Source of the DNA: Cyanobacteriota bacterium
GTDB lineage: Bacteria > Acidobacteriota > Vicinamibacteria > Vicinamibacterales > UBA2999
Length of the DNA: 64,000 nucleotides
Direction: 5' to 3'
NCBI GenBank assembly: GCA_019752015.1
Contig: JAIEMQ010000008.1
Coordinates: 1-64,000 of the forward strand
Shown: positions 14,454 to 24,212 of the stretch, piece after piece
Numbering within the stretch: the first letter of the stretch is position 1
Layout: every line of letters begins with the position of its first letter
Notes under the pieces: generated by a model
Database searches by the model: none
Told to the model about the DNA's origin: nothing
What the model saw: only the letters and a program-made list of their open reading frames with translations
Position numbers and translations under genes: made by a program

Positions 14454-14783
14454 CTACAGCGCGTCGATGCCGTGCGCGCCGGTGCGCACGTTGACGGCGT
14501 CCTCGACGGGAATAACGAAAATTTTGCCGTCGCCATGGCGGCCGGTATGCGCCGCGCGTTGGATGGCGGCCACCACCTCTCCAGTCAGGGCGGACGGCAC
14601 GACCAGCTCGAGTTTCGCCAATTCGGTCTCGCCGTACCCGCCAGGCTGCGCCGTCGTATCAATCCGACGGCCGAACCCCTGCACCACCGACAGCGTCGCA
14701 CCGGGGAGTCCCGAGATCTGGTGCAGGGCGTCCAGAATCTCGGGCACGCGGTCGTGACGAATGATCGCTTTGATTTCTCGCAT
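14454..14783 (-). CDS. PII-family signalling protein inside a metal efflux operon
   Basis: 109 residues with the PII fold sequence: MREIKAIIRHDRVPEILDAL at the start, a T-loop region (QGFGRRIDTTAQPGGYGE) and the B-loop signature TGRHGDGKIFV. PII proteins are trimers that bind nucleotides and regulate transporters; relatives in RND metal operons have been noted, but their effectors are poorly known. The T-loop lacks the usual uridylylated Tyr context. The start ATG overlaps the czcA stop (TGATG), and the P1B ATPase starts 5 bases after its stop. Its likely partner is therefore one of these two pumps. A GTG at 14786 is an alternative start. Confidence 0.88.
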   Translation of the reverse strand: MREIKAIIRHDRVPEILDALHQISGLPGATLSVVQGFGRRIDTTAQPGGYGETELAKLELVVPSALTGEVVAAIQRAAHTGRHGDGKIFVIPVEDAVNVRTGAHGIDAL

Positions 14784-17700
14784 CACACTTCCACCTCGAT
14801 CGAGTCGCGCTGGAACCGGCGATAGAGCGCTGGCAGGACCAACAACGTCAAGGCGGTCGACGTGACCAGACCGCCAATGACGACGGTCGCCAGCGGCTGT
14901 TGCACTTCGGCTCCGGCGCCCGTCGATATCGCCATCGGGATGAAGCCAAGTCCGGCCACCAGGGCCGTCATCAGAATCGGCCGCAGCCTCAGCTCGGCAC
15001 CTTGACGGACCGCGTCATCGACGGACAGTCCGTGCTTCCGCAGCTCGATGAAATACGACACCATCACCACGCCGTTGAGCACCGCGACGCCGAACAGCGC
15101 AATGAACCCGACCGCCGCGGAAATGCTGAAGGGCATGCCGCGCACAAAGAGCGCGACAATGCCTCCGGTGGCGGCGATCGGGATGTTGATGTAGATCAAC
15201 ACCGCCGGAATCGCGGCGTTGAAGGTGGTATAGAGCAGCACGAAAATCAGGAACAGCGCCACCGGCACGACGAGCATCAGCCGGGCTGACGCCCGTTGCA
15301 GGTTTTCGAACTGCCCGCCGTATTCGATGTAGTAACCGGTCGGCAACTTGACCTCGCGGGCGATCGCCTGCTGCACGTCGGCGACGAAGCTGCCGAGGTC
15401 GCGGCCCCGCACGTTGGCTTCAATGTTGATCTTGCGGTGAATGTTCTCGCGGCTGATCTGGGCCGGGCCCTCTTCGACGAAAATGTCCGCGAGCTGCGCC
15501 ATCGGGATCATGCGGCCTTGCGGATCGGCCACCTGCAGCGCCTTGATCTGATCGACCTCGGCGCGCGACGACGGTTTGAAGCGCGCCTGGAGCGTGTAGC
15601 GACGTTGCCCTTCCAGCACCTCTCCGACGCTGCGCCCGCCCAGCGTGCGCACCACGTCGAGCACGTCGGAGGCATTGATGCCATAGCGCGCAATCTCGTC
15701 GCGGCGGACCTTCACCCGCAGGAACGGCAGACCGCCGGTCTGTTCGAGCTTGACGTCGGCGGCGCCCTGGACCCTCGACACGACACGCATGATTTCGGCG
15801 CCGGTGCGGCGCAACAGCTCGAGATCGTCGCCGTACAACGTGATCGCGACATCCGATCGAACACCGGCGATCAGCTCCTGGACCCGCAGCTCGATCGGCT
15901 GCGAGAAGCTCAGCACATTGCCGGGTACCTGCTCCTCGAGCGCCTGCTTGATCTTCGCGATCAGCTCCTCGCGCGTGCCGGCCGTGGTCCATTCGGAATG
16001 CTCCTTGAGCATCACATAGATGTCGCTCGTCTCGACGCCCATCGGGTCGGTGGGGATCTCGGCCTGGCCGGTGCGCGAAATCACCGAGGTGACTTCGGGA
16101 AAGGTCTTCAGCACTTTTTCAATCGCCGTCGTGCTCTTGGTCGACTCGGACAGGGAGACGCTGGGCAGCCGCGCCGCCTGGATCGCCATGGTGCCTTCGT
16201 CGAGCCGCGGAATGAACTCGGATCCCATGAACGGCACCAGCAGCAGCGACGAGGCAAACACGCCGCCGGCCATCAGCCCCACGAACCCCGGACGCGCGAC
16301 GGCGCGATTGAGCAGCGGACGATAGCGATCCTTGAGCCAGTGCACGAGGCGCGGCTCTTTCTCCTGCACCTTGCCGCGGAACAGCAGCGAGGCCAGCACC
16401 GGCATCAGCGTCAACGCCAGAATGAGCGACCCGACCAGCGCGAACACGACGGTCAGCGCCATCGGGCGAAACATCTTGCCTTCGACACCCTGCAGCGTCA
16501 GCATCGGCAGATACACCAGGATGATGATCAGCACGGCGAAGAAAACCGGCCGGGCCACTTCGCGGCCCGCTTCACGGATAATGTGCTCTCTCGAGGCGGC
16601 CTTGTTGTCGTGCGCCTCGCCCAGGCGCCGCACGATGTTCTCGATCATGACCACCGAGCCGTCGACGATCAGGCCGAAGTCGATCGCGCCCAGGCTCATC
16701 AAATTGCCGGACAGTCCCGCCTGCACCATGCCCGTAAACGCGAACAGCATCGAGAGTGGAATCGCCGAGGCAACGATCAAACCGCCGCGGACGTTGCCGA
16801 GCAGCAGCAGCAGCACCGCAATGACCAGCACGCCGCCTTCGACCAGGTTCTTCGTGACGGTGCCGATTGTCTTCTGCACCAGGGCGGTGCGATCGTAATA
16901 GGCGTCGATCTCGACACCAGGCGGCAGGCTGGCCTTGATCTCCTCGATTTTGGTCTTGACGCGGTCGGCGACCACCCGTGAGTTCTCGCCCATCAGCATC
17001 ATGACCACGGCGGTCACGACTTCACCGCGGCCGTCGCGCGTCACCGCGCCCTGCCGTACCTGCGGCGCCAGCACGGTCTGTCCCAGGTTCTTCACGTACA
17101 CCGGGGTCCCGGCGCCGGTGGTGGCGACGACGATGTTGTCGATGTCGGCCAGCGACTCCACCAGGCCTTCGCCGCGAATGACGTACTGCTCCTGCGCGCG
17201 CTCGATGAAGGCGCCGCCGGTGTTGGCGTTGTTCTGTTCGAGCGCGGTGAAGACCTGGGCCAGCGACACGTTGTAGGCGACGAGCTTTTCAGGCACCAGC
17301 TGGACCTCGTAGGTCTTCAGCTCGCCGCCGTAGGTGTTGATCTCGACGACACCCGGCACGGACCGCAGCTTGAATGCAATGTCCCATTCGAGAATGCTGC
17401 GCAGCTCCATTGCCGAATAGCCTTCTCCGCGGACCTCGAATTGATAGATTTCGCCGAGACCGGTGCTGATCGGTCCCATCGTGGGTATGCCAAACCCCTC
17501 CGGAATAGCTGCACGCGCGTCGGGGAGACGCTCGAGCACGAGCCGCCGCGCGAAATAGATATCCACATTCTCATTGAAGAAGATCGTGACCGACGACAAT
17601 CCAAAACGCGACACCGAACGGATTTCCGAGATATTCGGCAATCCGCTCATGCTGGTCTCGACTGGAAAGGTCACCGAGCGTTCGACTTCGACGGGACCGA

Positions 17701-17863
17701 GACCAGGCGCCGAGGTGAGGACCAGCACCTGGTTCGGCGTGACGTCGGGAACGGCGTCGATTGGCAGACGCAGCATGGAATTGATGCCGACACCAATCAC
17801 CACCACGGTGAGCACCAGCACCAGGAACTTGAAGCGGAGCGAAAGGTCGATGAGGCGTTCCAT
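14783..17863 (-). CDS. czcA: CzcA-type heavy-metal RND efflux pump (cassette 2)
   Basis: 1026 residues. It opens MERLIDLSLRFKFLVLVL and carries PIDAVPDVTPNQV. Helix 4 reads DFGLIVDGSVVMIEN with Asp395, Asp401 and Glu408 at the positions of the CzcA proton/metal residues, so divalent cations are the expected substrate. It has two large periplasmic loops and twelve predicted helices, ending with [19 protein letters not shown]. Comparison by eye shows it is clearly diverged from the pump at 4555-7683, not a recent duplicate. It is 3 bases downstream of czcB. Confidence 0.95.
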   Translation of the reverse strand: MERLIDLSLRFKFLVLVLTVVVIGVGINSMLRLPIDAVPDVTPNQVLVLTSAPGLGPVEVERSVTFPVETSMSGLPNISEIRSVSRFGLSSVTIFFNENVDIYFARRLVLERLPDARAAIPEGFGIPTMGPISTGLGEIYQFEVRGEGYSAMELRSILEWDIAFKLRSVPGVVEINTYGGELKTYEVQLVPEKLVAYNVSLAQVFTALEQNNANTGGAFIERAQEQYVIRGEGLVESLADIDNIVVATTGAGTPVYVKNLGQTVLAPQVRQGAVTRDGRGEVVTAVVMMLMGENSRVVADRVKTKIEEIKASLPPGVEIDAYYDRTALVQKTIGTVTKNLVEGGVLVIAVLLLLLGNVRGGLIVASAIPLSMLFAFTGMVQAGLSGNLMSLGAIDFGLIVDGSVVMIENIVRRLGEAHDNKAASREHIIREAGREVARPVFFAVLIIILVYLPMLTLQGVEGKMFRPMALTVVFALVGSLILALTLMPVLASLLFRGKVQEKEPRLVHWLKDRYRPLLNRAVARPGFVGLMAGGVFASSLLLVPFMGSEFIPRLDEGTMAIQAARLPSVSLSESTKSTTAIEKVLKTFPEVTSVISRTGQAEIPTDPMGVETSDIYVMLKEHSEWTTAGTREELIAKIKQALEEQVPGNVLSFSQPIELRVQELIAGVRSDVAITLYGDDLELLRRTGAEIMRVVSRVQGAADVKLEQTGGLPFLRVKVRRDEIARYGINASDVLDVVRTLGGRSVGEVLEGQRRYTLQARFKPSSRAEVDQIKALQVADPQGRMIPMAQLADIFVEEGPAQISRENIHRKINIEANVRGRDLGSFVADVQQAIAREVKLPTGYYIEYGGQFENLQRASARLMLVVPVALFLIFVLLYTTFNAAIPAVLIYINIPIAATGGIVALFVRGMPFSISAAVGFIALFGVAVLNGVVMVSYFIELRKHGLSVDDAVRQGAELRLRPILMTALVAGLGFIPMAISTGAGAEVQQPLATVVIGGLVTSTALTLLVLPALYRRFQRDSIEVEV

Positions 17864-17866
17864 GAG

Positions 17867-19153
17867 TTAGTGCTCGTCTCCGATCAGTTCGCGCTGCAAC
17901 GCCGTCTTGAAATAAAAACTTCCGACGCCGACGATGGTTTCGCCCCCCTTCAATCCCGCCTTGATCTCGACCATGTTGCCGGCCTGCAAGCCGAGCTGGA
18001 CATTTTGCCGGCGGAACCGGGTCTCGGACTCGCGCACGAACACCGCCGGCTGGCCGTCGATTCGTTGAATGGCGTCGACGGGCACCGCCAGTGCCTGTTG
18101 CTGGTCCTTGGTCGGAATCGCCACGCGGGCGAACATATCCAGGCGCAGCAGCCCGTCCGGGTTCTGCACCACGCTGCGCACCTTCGCCGAGCGTGACTTC
18201 GGATCGATCACGTCGCTGACGTAGGTGAGCTGTCCCTTGAACGTCCGGTCTGGGTAGGCGTCGACCTTCACAGTCACTTCTCCCGAAGCGGGCACGCGCG
18301 CCAGATCCTTTTCATACACGTCGGCGAGAATCCAGACGGTATCGAGGTTCGCGACCGTCACGAGCGCTCGTTGGGGCTCCACGATTTCACCCAGCGCCAC
18401 GTCGTAGGTCGTAATCACGCCATCGAACGGCGCGCGAATGGTGGCGAGGGTGGCGGCGCGGTGATTGGTCTCTGCGGTATCCGGACCAAGCTTTTCCAGC
18501 TCCGCGTCAGTGAGGCCGAACCGGTGAATCTGTTCGTCAATCCGATCCATCGTCGCCTGCGCCCGATTGACCGCTGATTGCGCATTCTTGAATTCGGCGC
18601 GGCGGAGATCGAGCACCTGTTGGGAGATCGCCTGCTGGCCGATCAACGCCTCGGCGCGCTCAACCTGGCGTTGCCTGACCGCCAGATCACTCTCCGCCTG
18701 CTGCAACCCTGCCCGCGCCTCGAAGAACTCGCCCAGCCGCTCGCCGAGCTCGATGTTGTCGTAGGTCAAGAGCGGCTGGCCGGCCTTGACGCGGTCGCCG
18801 AGCCGCACCGAGACCGCGGTGATCAGCCCTCGCGCCAGAGGCCGGACTTCCGCAACGCGCGAACCTTCGGGGGCGACAACACCGGTCACTTCGAGCTGAA
18901 CAGGCACGATCGATTGTTTGGCTTCGACGAGCTTGACGCCGGCGTTCGTCTGTGCCGTCACGGGAATCTCGACCGTGCCGGGTGGCAGATCGGCGCGCTC
19001 GGCTTCCTGTCCGGCGGCCGCGGGCACCCCGTCCCGGCCGCTGACGGCCCACATGAGCCCGCCGCTCATGAGCGCGCCCGCCAGCGCAGCGATGACAAGT
19101 GGCGCCGCTTGGGAGCGCCCGGAATTCGATGGTAAGTTGAAATCGTCTGTCAT
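17867..19153 (-). CDS. czcB: CzcB/CusB-family RND adaptor (cassette 2)
   Basis: 428 residues with an uncleaved N-terminal anchor (PLVIAALAGALMSGGLMWAV), then the adaptor core: VAEVRPLARGLITAVSVRLGDRVKAG in the first barrel half, a helical hairpin with repeated Gln/Ala heptads, and IRAPFDGVITTYDVALGEIV in the second half. The barrel and membrane-proximal domains follow (VAIPTKDQQQALAVPVDAIQR). It lacks the extra N-terminal domain seen in the cassette 1 protein. It joins the inner-membrane pump to the outer-membrane factor. czcC lies 12 bases upstream. Confidence 0.93.
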   Translation of the reverse strand: MTDDFNLPSNSGRSQAAPLVIAALAGALMSGGLMWAVSGRDGVPAAAGQEAERADLPPGTVEIPVTAQTNAGVKLVEAKQSIVPVQLEVTGVVAPEGSRVAEVRPLARGLITAVSVRLGDRVKAGQPLLTYDNIELGERLGEFFEARAGLQQAESDLAVRQRQVERAEALIGQQAISQQVLDLRRAEFKNAQSAVNRAQATMDRIDEQIHRFGLTDAELEKLGPDTAETNHRAATLATIRAPFDGVITTYDVALGEIVEPQRALVTVANLDTVWILADVYEKDLARVPASGEVTVKVDAYPDRTFKGQLTYVSDVIDPKSRSAKVRSVVQNPDGLLRLDMFARVAIPTKDQQQALAVPVDAIQRIDGQPAVFVRESETRFRRQNVQLGLQAGNMVEIKAGLKGGETIVGVGSFYFKTALQRELIGDEH

Positions 19154-19165
19154 GGTCGGATCCTG

Positions 19166-20461
19166 CTAAGGCTGAACGGAAGGACGGCCAATGGCCGCTG
19201 CAACTTCGAAGTCGCTGAGACGACGCTCGTAGAGCGCGCGATTGTAAATGCGCAAGGTGTCACGGAAGGCGCGCTGGGCATCCAGGTAATCGATCAGCCC
19301 AGCCTCGCCGACCTGGTACGCGGCCATGACGGCATCACGAGCCTCGCGCGCCGCCCCCAGTGTCTCGCGTTCGATGTACTGGACGCGGGCCTGGTTGACT
19401 TCGATTGCGTTGACGGCCTGCTGCACGTCGAGCCGCACGTCGATCTCCGCGGCCGTGGCCCGGTTGGCGGCCCGCCGGCGCTCGGCCTCGGCTCGCACGA
19501 TGCCACCAGGGTTGCGATTGAACACCGGCAGCGGGACTGTTACAGCGAACAATACGCCGTTCGATGCGGTTCGGCGCGTGTACCCCCCACCGAGGGTGAT
19601 ATTGGGCGTGCGTATCGCGCGCTGCAACTGGGTTTCCGTGTCGGCGCGCTGCTGCTCCGTCCGCGTCGCCAGCAGGTCTGGGCGGCTCGCCATGGCTTGC
19701 CGCTCGAGCGCCGCGCGATCCAGCGCCCCGGTAGTTTCCACCCGGGCCAGCGTCGCCGTCACGGCGGGGACCTCCGTAAGCAATCCGCTGACGTCGAAGT
19801 CCCGCGTCAAATCCTGGTAGCCCATCGCCGCCAGCAGCGCGGCCTTGGCGTTGCGGAACGCCAGGTCGGTTGCAAACTGATCATCGACGAACCGCAGGCG
19901 CTCCACTTGCAACCGCCGCAGTTCGCCGCCGGCGATTTCGCCCTGATCGAACCGCGCCCGCGTAATCGTCAACATCCGGTCGATGTCCTCGAGCGCGGCC
20001 CGCGAGACGTCACGCTCCGCTTTCGCCAGCACGACTTGCAGATACGCCCGCTGCACGGCCAGCTCGACGATGCGGCGCTGGTCCGCTTGCAGGCTGCGCG
20101 CGATCTCCACCCGGGTTGCGGCGCTCCCCGTGCGTAAGCGCCGTCGCCCAGCCAGCTCCAGCTCCTGGTCCGCGCGAATGGTGAAATCCTGGCCGTTCAT
20201 GAACGACGGCCGTGAGGCATCGAACATAGGGAACCCCTCCGACGTGGTGGTAATCGCAGGATTCAGCCGCCGGCTCGCCTGCAGCCGATCGCCTTCGGCA
20301 GCCTCTACTTCATTGGCCGCAGCCGCGAGGGTGGGATTGCGTCGGCCGGCCAGCTGGATCGCGTCCCCCAACGACAGCACGGCCGGCAGCTCCTGCGCCG
20401 AAGGGGCCGCGGCGAACAGCAGCATCAAGGTCATCGAGCATGCGATGCGCGTACGTAACAT
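19166..20461 (-). CDS. czcC: CzcC-family outer-membrane efflux factor (cassette 2)
   Basis: 431 residues from ATG 20461, preceded by GGGGAAG at suitable distance; an earlier in-frame start at 20491 would place extra charged residues before the signal peptide. The signal peptide is MLRTRIACSMTLMLLFAAAPS. The TolC repeats follow: GDAIQLAGRRNPTLAAAANEV, RLNPAITTTSEG, and in the second half RPDLLATRTEQQRADTE and TPNITLGGGYTRR. The C-terminal helix has YQVGEAGLIDYLDAQRAFRDT. It is the outer-membrane exit duct of this RND system. Confidence 0.92.
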   Translation of the reverse strand: MLRTRIACSMTLMLLFAAAPSAQELPAVLSLGDAIQLAGRRNPTLAAAANEVEAAEGDRLQASRRLNPAITTTSEGFPMFDASRPSFMNGQDFTIRADQELELAGRRRLRTGSAATRVEIARSLQADQRRIVELAVQRAYLQVVLAKAERDVSRAALEDIDRMLTITRARFDQGEIAGGELRRLQVERLRFVDDQFATDLAFRNAKAALLAAMGYQDLTRDFDVSGLLTEVPAVTATLARVETTGALDRAALERQAMASRPDLLATRTEQQRADTETQLQRAIRTPNITLGGGYTRRTASNGVLFAVTVPLPVFNRNPGGIVRAEAERRRAANRATAAEIDVRLDVQQAVNAIEVNQARVQYIERETLGAAREARDAVMAAYQVGEAGLIDYLDAQRAFRDTLRIYNRALYERRLSDFEVAAAIGRPSVQP

Positions 20462-20585
20462 CTCGTGTCTTCCCCGGAAGAAAATGTTCATGCAAGTCCT
20501 GCCGCCGCACGGGCAACGGGACGTGAAGCCGCCAACGACGTGCGCGACCTCCTACTGACAGTCGCGCGAACGATGTTGTGACTGA

Positions 20586-20915
20586 CTAGCTGAGAAGACG
20601 AGGCGGGTGGTAGAGGGGAAAACTCTTCCAGGCCGGATTGTGAAGAGGTTCCAGAGGGGCGTGACCTCGATCGAAGACCGCGGCGGCCATCTGCACAATC
20701 GTCGAACAGTTCACGTTGTGCGAACAACAGAAACAATCGTCGGCCGCAACCGGCGGCCGCTCGGGCCATGCCGGGTCATCGTCGATCGAGGCGTGCCCAG
20801 CGACGAACAGCATTTGATCCAGCCCGCAGAGAGCAGGATTCACGACGTCCACGGCAGTCCAGGCGAGGAGCACGAGGACCACGGCCGGAGCAATACGCCT
20901 GGCGAGTGGAAACAC
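20586..20915 (-). CDS. Small Cys-rich secreted protein heading cassette 2
   Basis: 109 residues with a signal peptide or N-terminal anchor (RIAPAVVLVLLAWTAVDVV). The mature part has a compact Cys/His motif DDCFCCSHNVNC (about residues 59-70) and ends in a short basic tail (YHPPRLLS). The motif could bind a soft or intermediate metal ion. I recall similar short proteins next to czc operons, with DxCxCC and a C-terminal PPR, but not a family name. It reads into czcC 124 bases downstream, matching the layout of cassette 1, where a His-rich secreted protein precedes czcC. Confidence 0.7.
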   Translation of the reverse strand: MFPLARRIAPAVVLVLLAWTAVDVVNPALCGLDQMLFVAGHASIDDDPAWPERPPVAADDCFCCSHNVNCSTIVQMAAAVFDRGHAPLEPLHNPAWKSFPLYHPPRLLS

Positions 20916-21004
20916 CGTTGTTTAGCCTATCACACGCAACCGGATGAGCTCAGTCGAAGCGGCAGGTCGCTTGATCGCCGCAAGGACGGCCTTCGGCCGG
21001 GACG

Positions 21005-24000
21005 TCAAAATCCCGGCGTCAATCCGAATTGCCAGATCCAGCCGCGCGATCGATCGAGCGGCCGGACGTAATCGAATTCCGCGATCGCATATCCGAGCAC
21101 GTTGATGCGCAGCGCGGCGCCGGCGCTGCGCACCCAATCGCGATCGCCGCCCGCGAAGCGCGGCCTGGTGCGTGAATTCCACGCCATCCCCGCGTCGGCA
21201 AACAGCGCCATCTCGATCGGGAACGGGCCGTAGAACGATCGACGGCTGAACAGGCCCAGCAGCGGGAACCGAAACTCTGCGTTCGCGACGGCCACACGGC
21301 TGCCGTTCAACTGATCGAACACCGCGCACGTGGCGCCGTCAACCGAATTGCACTCGGCGGCCGTGAACGATCCGTAGCTGTAGCCGCGGACGAGCCCCTG
21401 ATACCCGATGAACAGCGGCCGGAGCCGCGTGTCCTCCGAGCCGGTGCCATAACGCCCATAGTGCATGCCCCGCACTGCGATGGTGAACGGACGAACCGGC
21501 ATGAAGTAGCGGCGATAGTCGGCGAGCAAGCCGCCATAGGTGAGCGTGCCTGACATCTGCGAGTACTCGAGCCGATACCGGCGGCCGAACAGAGGACTGG
21601 TGGCGCCGAACGTCGACGAGTCATAGACGAGCGCCGCCGTCGCCGTCGCGAGATTCAACGCGTCCGGACGCGGCAGATCCTCTCTCGTCTGATTGACCAG
21701 CTGCCCGGTGACGGGGGAGAACACCTGCGTTCTGACTTCGGCGTCGAACCCGAGCCGCCGCACGCCGGCTGACGCCTCGAAACGCTGGACGCGGCTGAAC
21801 GGATACTGGGTGATCGCGCTGGCGCCTGAATCGAGCTGCACGACGCGCACCTGCTCCTGAACGATGGCGGTTTGCCCGTCCACGTTCGCCACGCCCTGCG
21901 AGTACCCGCCGGTGACATAGGGCAGACGCTCGATGACCGCGCCCCAGTTCCAGCGCGACTCGCGATTCAGGTAGACAGCTTGCGCGCCGGTCTCCTGGAT
22001 CCGGCTGGTCGACTGGACCGTCGCACCGATCATCTGCTGATTCAGCATGTCGCTGAACCGGAACGAGATGCCGCCGGCCGCATAAGTGCCGAAGCGATCG
22101 GCGCCGACGCCAATGGCGGGTTGACTGATCCCTTCGAGCTGCAACTTCGACTTGTATGGCGATGTCGGATACGGCTGCGGCTGCGGCAGGCCGGCGCTGC
22201 TGGTCTGCAAGTACTGAATCACCGCATCCGGCCGCCGCTCCCCAGGCGGCAACACCGATGCGTTGCGCGAGGTGGTCCCCAGCGCGCCCACCGTCACCGG
22301 GCGCAGCGTATCCGCCGCGTATATGTTGTAGCGATCGTTCTCGAACACGGTGAACACGATCGCGTTGCCCCGGGCCGCCGCCGACAGCGCCGGCGTCAGC
22401 GGTGTAATGCCCGCGACCCCGGAGATCACGTTGGTCACCTGCTCCGGCGATCCGCCCTGCGCCGGGTTCCGCAGGCGGTAGACGTTCGGAACGCCGTCGG
22501 GGGTGGCCAGGAAATACAGCGCGCCGTCGCCGCCGAAATCCGGATTCGAATTGCGTCCGGTCTCGAAGCCGGCGAGTTGACGCGCCTGCCGCGTCGCCGG
22601 GGACAGCGCGCCCAGCCGATAGTTGCCGAAGGACAGCGTCTCGAGATCCGACGAGAAACGATCCGTCACCCAGACGATCTCGCGGCCATCGGGCGTCCAT
22701 TCCGGATCGAGATCCGCGAACGGGTCGTTGGTCAACTGCTGCAACTGCTTCGAATCGAGGGTGTAGAGAAACAAGTCGAGCACGCCGCCTTTGATCGCCG
22801 AGAAGGCGATCTGCCGGCCGTCCGGCGACCATGCCGGGTTATAGATTTCACCGAGGTCCTTGAACTCGAATTCGCCCTCGTGACGGCCGTTCGCCGTGTT
22901 CAGGATCGTCAGCACCGGCTGCCCCTTGCGCACGGCCCCGAACACGTAGCGGCGGTTGTCGGGCGCCCAGTCGCCGGCCGAGGAAATGAATTGCAGGCTC
23001 TCGAAATGCGGATCGCTCGCGGTCTTCACCAGCCGCCGGCGGATTTTTCCGGTCTGGACGTCGGCCACATACATGTCGATCGAGAACATCGATTTTTCCG
23101 ACAGGAACACGAGGCTCTTGCCGTCCGGGCTAATGGCCGGCGTGACGTTCATGTCGCCGCCGCCCTGTTCGCGCGAGATCAACGCGCGGCCGAAGTCGCT
23201 CGCCGGTCGCGACGTTTCATACACGGCCGCGAACGATTTCTTCGTCGCCGCATGCCATTCGGTCGAGAGCTGCGTGTCGTCCATACCCAGCACCGCCGCG
23301 ATCGCCGCCTTGACGTTGCCGTCGGGTCCGGTCGCCCGCACCAGATCGCCGACGACGCGATCGCCCCAGCGGCCGGCGACATACGCCCAGAAGGCATGGC
23401 CGTACCGGTACGGAAAGAAATCCGGATCGTCGAGCTTGTCGACGGTCGGCATCGCGTCCCGGCTCGCCGCTTCGCGGACCCACATCGCGGTATTCGCATC
23501 GATCGGACCGAGCGAGAGGTACTCCGCCATGCCCTCGATGAACCACAGCGGCGTGGCCACCAAACCCGCGCCGGTGGGACGGCCGTTGATGTCGGTCTGC
23601 GACGCCATGTCGTACTGGAAGGCGTGCACGAGCTCGTGACCAAGCACGTGATCCGTTTCGGCGAGTCCGCCCGCGAACGGCAGCATGACGCGCCGCCGAT
23701 TGCTCTCGGTCACGCCGCCGGTGCCCTCGCCGACCGGTCCGATGATGGTGTTCTGCTGGAAGTGCGGATGTGCGGCATAGAAGATGATCGGTTGACGGCC
23801 GCGCAGCTCGTGCGCCAGCACCTTCGTCAGACGCACGTACCAGCGCTCGGCCATGCGCGCGGCCAGCCGCACGGCCGCTTCTTCCTCAGGGTAATAGTAG
23901 ATGTCGAAATGCTCGGTTGCGAGGATCTGAAAATCGAACCTGTTGTATTGGACCTGGTTCCGGCCGAAGTACTGCGCGCCAGAGGGAATGGCGATGCCGA

Positions 24001-24043
24001 AAATCAGTAACATCACAAGCACGACAATCGCTCGCCAGCGCAT
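21005..24043 (-). CDS. Secreted peptidase-MA-like protein with PD40 propeller and outer-membrane barrel
   Basis: 1012 residues from ATG 24043 (MRWRAIVVLVMLLIFGIAIPSGAQ signal peptide). Residues to about 270 form a gluzincin-like domain with HELVHAFQYD (HExxH) and a downstream GMAEYLS (the second Glu), as in basic-secretory/MA-type peptidases. The middle third contains repeated PD40/WD-like propeller blades (ISPDGKSLVFLS, WSPDGRQIAFSA, WTPDGREIVWVT). The last 400 residues resemble an Omp85-type barrel ending in Phe (FGLTPGF). The whole would be surface-exposed and anchored by the barrel. Peptidase activity is inferred from the motif. Confidence 0.8.
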   Translation of the reverse strand: MRWRAIVVLVMLLIFGIAIPSGAQYFGRNQVQYNRFDFQILATEHFDIYYYPEEEAAVRLAARMAERWYVRLTKVLAHELRGRQPIIFYAAHPHFQQNTIIGPVGEGTGGVTESNRRRVMLPFAGGLAETDHVLGHELVHAFQYDMASQTDINGRPTGAGLVATPLWFIEGMAEYLSLGPIDANTAMWVREAASRDAMPTVDKLDDPDFFPYRYGHAFWAYVAGRWGDRVVGDLVRATGPDGNVKAAIAAVLGMDDTQLSTEWHAATKKSFAAVYETSRPASDFGRALISREQGGGDMNVTPAISPDGKSLVFLSEKSMFSIDMYVADVQTGKIRRRLVKTASDPHFESLQFISSAGDWAPDNRRYVFGAVRKGQPVLTILNTANGRHEGEFEFKDLGEIYNPAWSPDGRQIAFSAIKGGVLDLFLYTLDSKQLQQLTNDPFADLDPEWTPDGREIVWVTDRFSSDLETLSFGNYRLGALSPATRQARQLAGFETGRNSNPDFGGDGALYFLATPDGVPNVYRLRNPAQGGSPEQVTNVISGVAGITPLTPALSAAARGNAIVFTVFENDRYNIYAADTLRPVTVGALGTTSRNASVLPPGERRPDAVIQYLQTSSAGLPQPQPYPTSPYKSKLQLEGISQPAIGVGADRFGTYAAGGISFRFSDMLNQQMIGATVQSTSRIQETGAQAVYLNRESRWNWGAVIERLPYVTGGYSQGVANVDGQTAIVQEQVRVVQLDSGASAITQYPFSRVQRFEASAGVRRLGFDAEVRTQVFSPVTGQLVNQTREDLPRPDALNLATATAALVYDSSTFGATSPLFGRRYRLEYSQMSGTLTYGGLLADYRRYFMPVRPFTIAVRGMHYGRYGTGSEDTRLRPLFIGYQGLVRGYSYGSFTAAECNSVDGATCAVFDQLNGSRVAVANAEFRFPLLGLFSRRSFYGPFPIEMALFADAGMAWNSRTRPRFAGGDRDWVRSAGAALRINVLGYAIAEFDYVRPLDRSRGWIWQFGLTPGF

Positions 24044-24212
24044 AACCCACACCTCGCCCGGCCAGCCTGCAAAATGCACGCCTCAATACGGGCGGCGAAG
24101 TGATTGCATGCTCAGCGCCAGGGCGTTCTCCCGATGCGCGTTCGATCGCGACAAATATGATGAGGTGATGAGATGGTAAGCACGGCCGGACGCAACAAAC
24201 GTCAGTTGACAA

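Noticed and set aside
15296-16981. 561-codon plus-strand frame opposite cassette 2 czcA
   Set aside because: Antisense shadow; the sequence is a mirror of CzcA codons and has no signal, domain or ribosome site.
21872-24010. 712-codon plus-strand frame opposite the propeller/barrel protein
   Set aside because: Composition dominated by Arg, His and Asp with no motif; the minus-strand gene has HExxH and PD40 repeats.
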